A stretch of DNA of 64,000 bases from Cognatitamlana onchidii (lineage in GTDB: Bacteria; Bacteroidota; Bacteroidia; Flavobacteriales; Flavobacteriaceae): the NCBI RefSeq assembly GCF_004804355.1, contig NZ_SRWZ01000003.1, positions 186,001-250,000 of the forward strand, written 5' to 3'. The notes beneath the pieces were generated by a model. That model worked only from the letters and a program-made list of their open reading frames with translations. It searched no databases and was not told the origin of the DNA. This document shows positions 60,176 through 64,000 of this stretch, piece by piece. The position numbers and the translations under genes were made by a program. The stretch's first letter is position 1; every line of letters begins with the position of its first letter.

Positions 60176-60363
60176 CACATTTATTTTCGAATCAACATGA
60201 AGATATAAATAAATGATAATCAGAAAATTAAAATAGCTAGCTAGAGTTCAATCATGCTAAAAAACTTGGACAAACCTGTTCTTAAACTATGACCCCCATT
60301 TGTCATGAAATCCTTTTGTGTCTTTTTAATAGCTATCTTAGTTGTAGCTAAAATTTCAATCTA

Positions 60364-62256
60364 ATGAAAGTTCTTTCCTCTTTAATCCTCATTGTTTTTA
60401 TTAATAACATTTCATTTTGTCAAAACCAAAAATATATAGACAGCCTTAAAATGGAATTAAAATCAAGAAAACAAGATGACTCTATTAAAGTAGCTATTTT
60501 AACAAGGCTGCATGAAAAACTAATGTTTTCCAAACCCAAAGAAGCAAAATCTTATGCCGAAAAAGAGCTAGAAATATCAAAGAAAATAAAATATCATAGA
60601 GGCATCGCCCTTGGCAATATGCATATTGCAGATTATTATTTTAATAAAAGTCAAAACGATTCGGCATTACATTATTATAAAATAGCTAAGCATTACTTTA
60701 CTGAAGCTAACAATATTAGAGGAATTATATTTATCAACCACTCTTTATCATCAATAGAAAGCACCATTGGAAATTTAGACGAAGCCATAATCATTACAAA
60801 AGACAACATTGAGTTAATAAAAGAACATGAAAAAGAAGGTGATGCAAAAACTAAATTTATTGGAGCCCAGTATAGTGCCTTGTCTGGTATTTATATAGAA
60901 AAAGCTGACTTTAAAATAGCGTTAATTTATGCTCTAAAAGCTTTAGATTGCTTTGAAAAGATAAACCATGAGACCAGAAAAGCTGACGTCTTAAAGCAAA
61001 TTGGCGACATTGAAAGTAATTTAGAAAACTATAATTCTTCTATAAAATATTTTAAGGAAGCCTTAGAAACTTACAAAAAATTTGATGAAGCCTTTTATAT
61101 GGCTTACACCTACAATTCATTAGGTAGTTCATACCAAAATTTAAATGATTTTAAAAGCGCTCAAAACTATTTTAATTTAGCGATTATCAATGCGAAAAAA
61201 AGCTCAGACAATCTAGCATTAACAAATGGTCTTTGCAATTTAGGTGAGTTAGAACGTATTCAAAATAATCTACATAGAGCAGAAAAAACACTAACACTTG
61301 CAAAAGATATAGCAGTAAAGGAAAATATAAAAATTGCTGCTATTAATGCTTACTACAGTTTATCAAAAACCGAATATGATTTTAAAAATTTTACCCGAAG
61401 CTTAAAGTACAACAAAAAAGCTATTGAAATTTCTAATTCAATTGGAGCATCATCTCATCTAGCAGATTCATATAAACAACATTCAAAAATTCTTGAAAAT
61501 CTAAACAGCAATAGTGAATCCTTAAAATTCTTAAAGCTCTATCAAACAATAAGTGATAGCCTATTTAATGCAAAGAAATTTCAACAAATTCAGGAACTAA
61601 AAACCATTTATGAAACAGAAAAAAAAGAAACTCAAATTGCTTTACAAGATGAAGAAATTAAAACGCTTAATATACAAGCAAAAAACGATAGACTTACCAA
61701 AACACTTTATGGTATTGGTATGCTATCATTCTTTACCATTTCTGGCCTACTCTATTTTGGGTTTAAACAACGCATTAAGAAAAACAAAATAGCTAGAGAA
61801 AAACAAGAAGCCATCTATAAACAGGAAATTGCATTTAAAAAGAAAGAGTTGGCTTCTCAAACTCTTCATTTAGTTCAAAAAAACACGTTTATTCAAGAAC
61901 TCAAAGAAAACTTAGAAAAAATAAAGAAATCGCCGGAATTGTTTAAGGTGGAGTTCAGAAGACTGGTAATGCTCCTTAAAAAAGAAAAAGCTGAAGACAA
62001 AGACTGGGAAATCTTTAAATCGTACTTCTCTGAAGTACACAATAATTTTGACAATAAGCTAAAGACGATTTATGCCGACATTACGGAGAAAGAAATCAGG
62101 CTTGCCTCTTTTTTAAGAATGAACCTTTCTACTAAGGAAATCGCTTCCATGCTTAACGTCTTACCTGAAAGTGTTTTAAAGAGTAAATACAGGCTTAAAA
62201 AGAAACTCAATCTTACTAAAGAAGACGACCTTAATACATTCTTAAATAGTCTATAA
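60364..62256 (+). CDS. TPR sensor protein with transmembrane helix and C-terminal HTH
   Basis: The 630-residue protein has a signal peptide (MKVLSSLILIVFINNISFCQ), an exported region of repeated TPR helices (about 45-400), a coiled linker, one transmembrane helix (about 447-468, LYGIGMLSFFTISGLLYFGF), a charged cytoplasmic coiled coil and a C-terminal LuxR-like helix-turn-helix (EKEIRLASFLRMNLSTKEIASMLNVLPESVLKSKYR, split here only for reference, about 575-615). This is the Bacteroidota one-component membrane-bound regulator layout. It is divergent from the cytolysin gene and 8 bp upstream of a paralogue, so control of the cytolysin is plausible but inferred. Confidence 0.85.
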   Translation: MKVLSSLILIVFINNISFCQNQKYIDSLKMELKSRKQDDSIKVAILTRLHEKLMFSKPKEAKSYAEKELEISKKIKYHRGIALGNMHIADYYFNKSQNDSALHYYKIAKHYFTEANNIRGIIFINHSLSSIESTIGNLDEAIIITKDNIELIKEHEKEGDAKTKFIGAQYSALSGIYIEKADFKIALIYALKALDCFEKINHETRKADVLKQIGDIESNLENYNSSIKYFKEALETYKKFDEAFYMAYTYNSLGSSYQNLNDFKSAQNYFNLAIINAKKSSDNLALTNGLCNLGELERIQNNLHRAEKTLTLAKDIAVKENIKIAAINAYYSLSKTEYDFKNFTRSLKYNKKAIEISNSIGASSHLADSYKQHSKILENLNSNSESLKFLKLYQTISDSLFNAKKFQQIQELKTIYETEKKETQIALQDEEIKTLNIQAKNDRLTKTLYGIGMLSFFTISGLLYFGFKQRIKKNKIAREKQEAIYKQEIAFKKKELASQTLHLVQKNTFIQELKENLEKIKKSPELFKVEFRRLVMLLKKEKAEDKDWEIFKSYFSEVHNNFDNKLKTIYADITEKEIRLASFLRMNLSTKEIASMLNVLPESVLKSKYRLKKKLNLTKEDDLNTFLNSL

Positions 62257-62264
62257 CATTTTCT

Positions 62265-64000
62265 ATGAAAACAATTTACCTCTACAGTTTTCTTTGCATT
62301 TCGTCATTTCTTCATAGTCAAAGCGAAAAAAAAATTGACAGCATCAAACAATTGCTTCCAATTCAAAAAGACACAGTCAAACTAAAATCATACGGAGCTC
62401 TAAACAGGCTTTTGCTAAAAACCGATACTGACCTTTCTAAAACCTATTTAGACAGTCTAGTTCTAATTGCCAATCAATTAGATGAAAAAAAATTTAATTC
62501 TTTAGCTCTAAGTAGATTAGGATACTATTACTATTATATTTCAGACTACCACAAAGCAGAGGCATATAATATTAAAGCCATTAAACTCCATAGAGAATTG
62601 AACCTTAAACAGCCGTTATACAAGGCGTTGAATGTACTTGGAATTGCACAAAAATATTTAGGTAAATTAGAAGAGTCTATGGAATCGCATATGGAATCTT
62701 TGGCTATAAAAGAAGAGCTTGGTGTTACTGGTTTTGGACTAGCAGCTAGTTACGTTAACATAGGCAATTTACTTGCCGAGCTAGATAATTTCGAGGCTTC
62801 CGATGAATATTATTTAAAGGCGTATTCAATATTGAAAGAAGCCGGCATGGAAACCTTTAGCAGTCAAATTCTTCACAATATTGGAGTTAATCAAGATGAA
62901 TTAAAAAACTATGATAAAGCACTTGAATATTATTTTAAATCATTAGAACAGTTTAGAAAAGAAAAAAACCATCTACAAATAGCAAAAAATCTAAATTCAA
63001 TTGGAGGTGTATATTTAAAGCAAGATAGTTTAAACAAGGCTAAAAAATACTTGAAAGAATCTTTAGAATTAAGTAAACATTATGGTGAAAAACAAATGGT
63101 TGGTCTTACTACTAAAAATCTAGGAAATGTCTACTTTAAGGAAGGGGACTTCAAAAAAGCATTAAATCATTTTAAAAATGCGTCTGCTATTTCTATAGAA
63201 GCAGGTACACTTACAAGAGGTTTAAACAACTATCAGCAGATTGCAAAAACTTATGCTGCCCTTGGCAACTATAACAAGGCCTATGAATACAGTGAACTTC
63301 ATTTTCAAAAATACGACTCTGTTTTCAAAAAAGAGAAAATTGAACAGATTAACGAGTTAGAAATCAAATACCAAACCGAAAAAAAAGAAGCAGCCATTGC
63401 TCTTCAAAAAGAAGAAATAAAAACACTTAATGTACAAGCGAAAAACGATAAACTTACCAAGACTCTTTATGGTATTGGTATGCTATCATTCTTCACCATT
63501 TCCGGTCTACTCTATTTCGGGTTCAAACAACGCATTAAGAAAAACAAAATAGCTAGAGAAAAACAAGAAGCCATCTATAAACAGGAAATTGCATTCAAAA
63601 AGAAAGAATTGACCTCTCAAACACTTCATTTAGTACAAAAAAACACCTTTATTCAAGAGTTAAAAGAAAATCTCGAAAGAATCAAAAAATCACCAGAATT
63701 GTTTAAAATTGAGTTTAGGCGTCTTGTTATGCTTTTGAAAAAGGAAAGTGCAGAGGATAAAGATTGGGAAGTATTCAAGTCTTACTTTTCTGAAGTTCAT
63801 AATAACTTTGACAACAAGCTAAAAGCCATTCATACAGATATTTCTGAAAAAGAAATAAGGCTTGCCTCTTTTTTACGAATGAACCTTTCTACTAAGGAGA
63901 TAGCATCTATGCTCAACGTACTACCTGAAAGTGTTTTAAAAAGTAAATATCGCTTAAAAAAGAAACTGCAATTAGACAAAAGCACAGATTTAACTGAGTT
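62265..64000 (+). CDS. Second TPR sensor protein with HTH (3' end outside window)
   Basis: The frame opens at the ATG at 62265 and is still open at base 64000 (578 codons). The protein has a signal peptide (MKTIYLYSFLCISSFLHSQ) and TPR repeats with canonical units such as AKNLNSIGGVYLKQDSLNKA. It then has a transmembrane helix (about 400-421) and the same cytoplasmic coiled coil and LuxR-like HTH as the gene before it; only the last few residues are missing. The second half is nearly identical to the paralogue, while the TPR half is only distantly similar. The 8-bp gap implies cotranscription. Confidence 0.85.
   Translation, partial: MKTIYLYSFLCISSFLHSQSEKKIDSIKQLLPIQKDTVKLKSYGALNRLLLKTDTDLSKTYLDSLVLIANQLDEKKFNSLALSRLGYYYYYISDYHKAEAYNIKAIKLHRELNLKQPLYKALNVLGIAQKYLGKLEESMESHMESLAIKEELGVTGFGLAASYVNIGNLLAELDNFEASDEYYLKAYSILKEAGMETFSSQILHNIGVNQDELKNYDKALEYYFKSLEQFRKEKNHLQIAKNLNSIGGVYLKQDSLNKAKKYLKESLELSKHYGEKQMVGLTTKNLGNVYFKEGDFKKALNHFKNASAISIEAGTLTRGLNNYQQIAKTYAALGNYNKAYEYSELHFQKYDSVFKKEKIEQINELEIKYQTEKKEAAIALQKEEIKTLNVQAKNDKLTKTLYGIGMLSFFTISGLLYFGFKQRIKKNKIAREKQEAIYKQEIAFKKKELTSQTLHLVQKNTFIQELKENLERIKKSPELFKIEFRRLVMLLKKESAEDKDWEVFKSYFSEVHNNFDNKLKAIHTDISEKEIRLASFLRMNLSTKEIASMLNVLPESVLKSKYRLKKKLQLDKSTDLTE
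63375..63980 (+). repeat. Duplicated 3' half shared with the preceding gene
   Basis: This segment aligns without gaps to about 61615-62220 at an offset of 1760 bp. It includes a run of 71 identical bases (61765-61835 and 63525-63595), while the upstream TPR-coding halves are diverged. Confidence 0.8.

Larger units (their letters stand above)
60063..60363. other. 301-bp divergent regulatory region between cytolysin and sensor genes
   Basis: It holds a perfect -7 box for the cytolysin (60093-60100), a cluster of TATGGACA repeats (60131-60175) and a further TTGGACA at 60266. No open frame or RNA gene is seen. Confidence 0.6.

Noticed and set aside
60131..60272. CRISPR array
   Set aside because: The repeat units are only about 8-10 bp with irregular short spacing, and no cas genes are present; they look like protein-binding boxes.
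1..64000. tRNA, rRNA, insertion sequences, prophage or integrative element
   Set aside because: Intergenic gaps were scanned by eye for tRNA T-arm patterns, transposase or integrase frames and terminal repeats; none was found.

Overview
The window is a stretch of chromosome from a marine-type member of the Flavobacteriaceae (Bacteroidota). The call rests on the strongly AT-rich DNA, the near absence of Shine-Dalgarno sequences, promoter-like -7 boxes of the Bacteroidota form TAnnTTTG, and lineage-typical genes (DUF4834-YfhO pair, CAL67264 family membrane protein, DUF2911 protein, menaquinone cluster, secreted SPI/SPII proteins). I see no rRNA, tRNA, CRISPR array, insertion sequence or prophage. 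Most of the window is ordinary core genome in short operons on both strands.

Layout. 1-3.8 kb: YfhO membrane protein (cut by the window edge), DUF4834 protein, outer-membrane barrel, GNAT-like protein. 3.8-6.4 kb: a serine-palmitoyltransferase-like and a cysteine-synthase-like gene that together look like the first two steps of sulfonolipid (capnine) synthesis. 6.4-12.4 kb: S9 peptidase, YbaB, threonine aldolase, prfB with a programmed +1 frameshift, HAD phosphatase, ArsC-like protein, a 55-residue membrane protein. 12.5-21.2 kb: 1-Cys peroxiredoxin, fumarase, Crp-like regulator, coiled-coil membrane protein, arginase-family hydrolase, Nudix hydrolase, EttA. 21.3-24.1 kb: a MarR-controlled set (FMN reductase, MarR, two pirins) with two matching inverted-repeat operators. 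24.2-28.1 kb: acyl-CoA carboxylase beta, DoxX, SppA. 28.1-33.8 kb: menB-menA-MBL hydrolase-menC-CPBP protease-menE. 34-38.4 kb: ung, holA, a stand-alone HsdR-N-like nuclease, glycosyltransferase, OmpA lipoprotein. 38.5-42 kb: TsaC-like protein and three exported proteins. 42-58.5 kb: PcrA/UvrD helicase, exported M20 amidohydrolase, FMN glutamate-synthase-like enzyme, patatin, M1 peptidase, a PHP-ACT-ACT fusion, RecG, DUF2911-TPR protein, MutS2 without Smr.

The last 5.5 kb is the most unusual part. A surface-type lipoprotein of the cholesterol-dependent cytolysin (thiol-activated cytolysin) family lies divergent to two tandem TPR-transmembrane-HTH sensor genes. The cytolysin has the pore-forming core but not the canonical cholesterol-binding tip. 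Its upstream region carries repeated GGACA boxes. The second sensor gene runs off the window; the two sensors share nearly identical output halves and divergent TPR input halves.

Several gene starts were revised: prfB is extended upstream through the frameshift; the S9 peptidase, MenB, TsaC, DUF4834, PHP-ACT and the 65-residue membrane protein are shortened; holA, the nuclease, pcrA and the patatin start at TTG and ung at GTG. Functions are read from sequence motifs and family knowledge without database searches.
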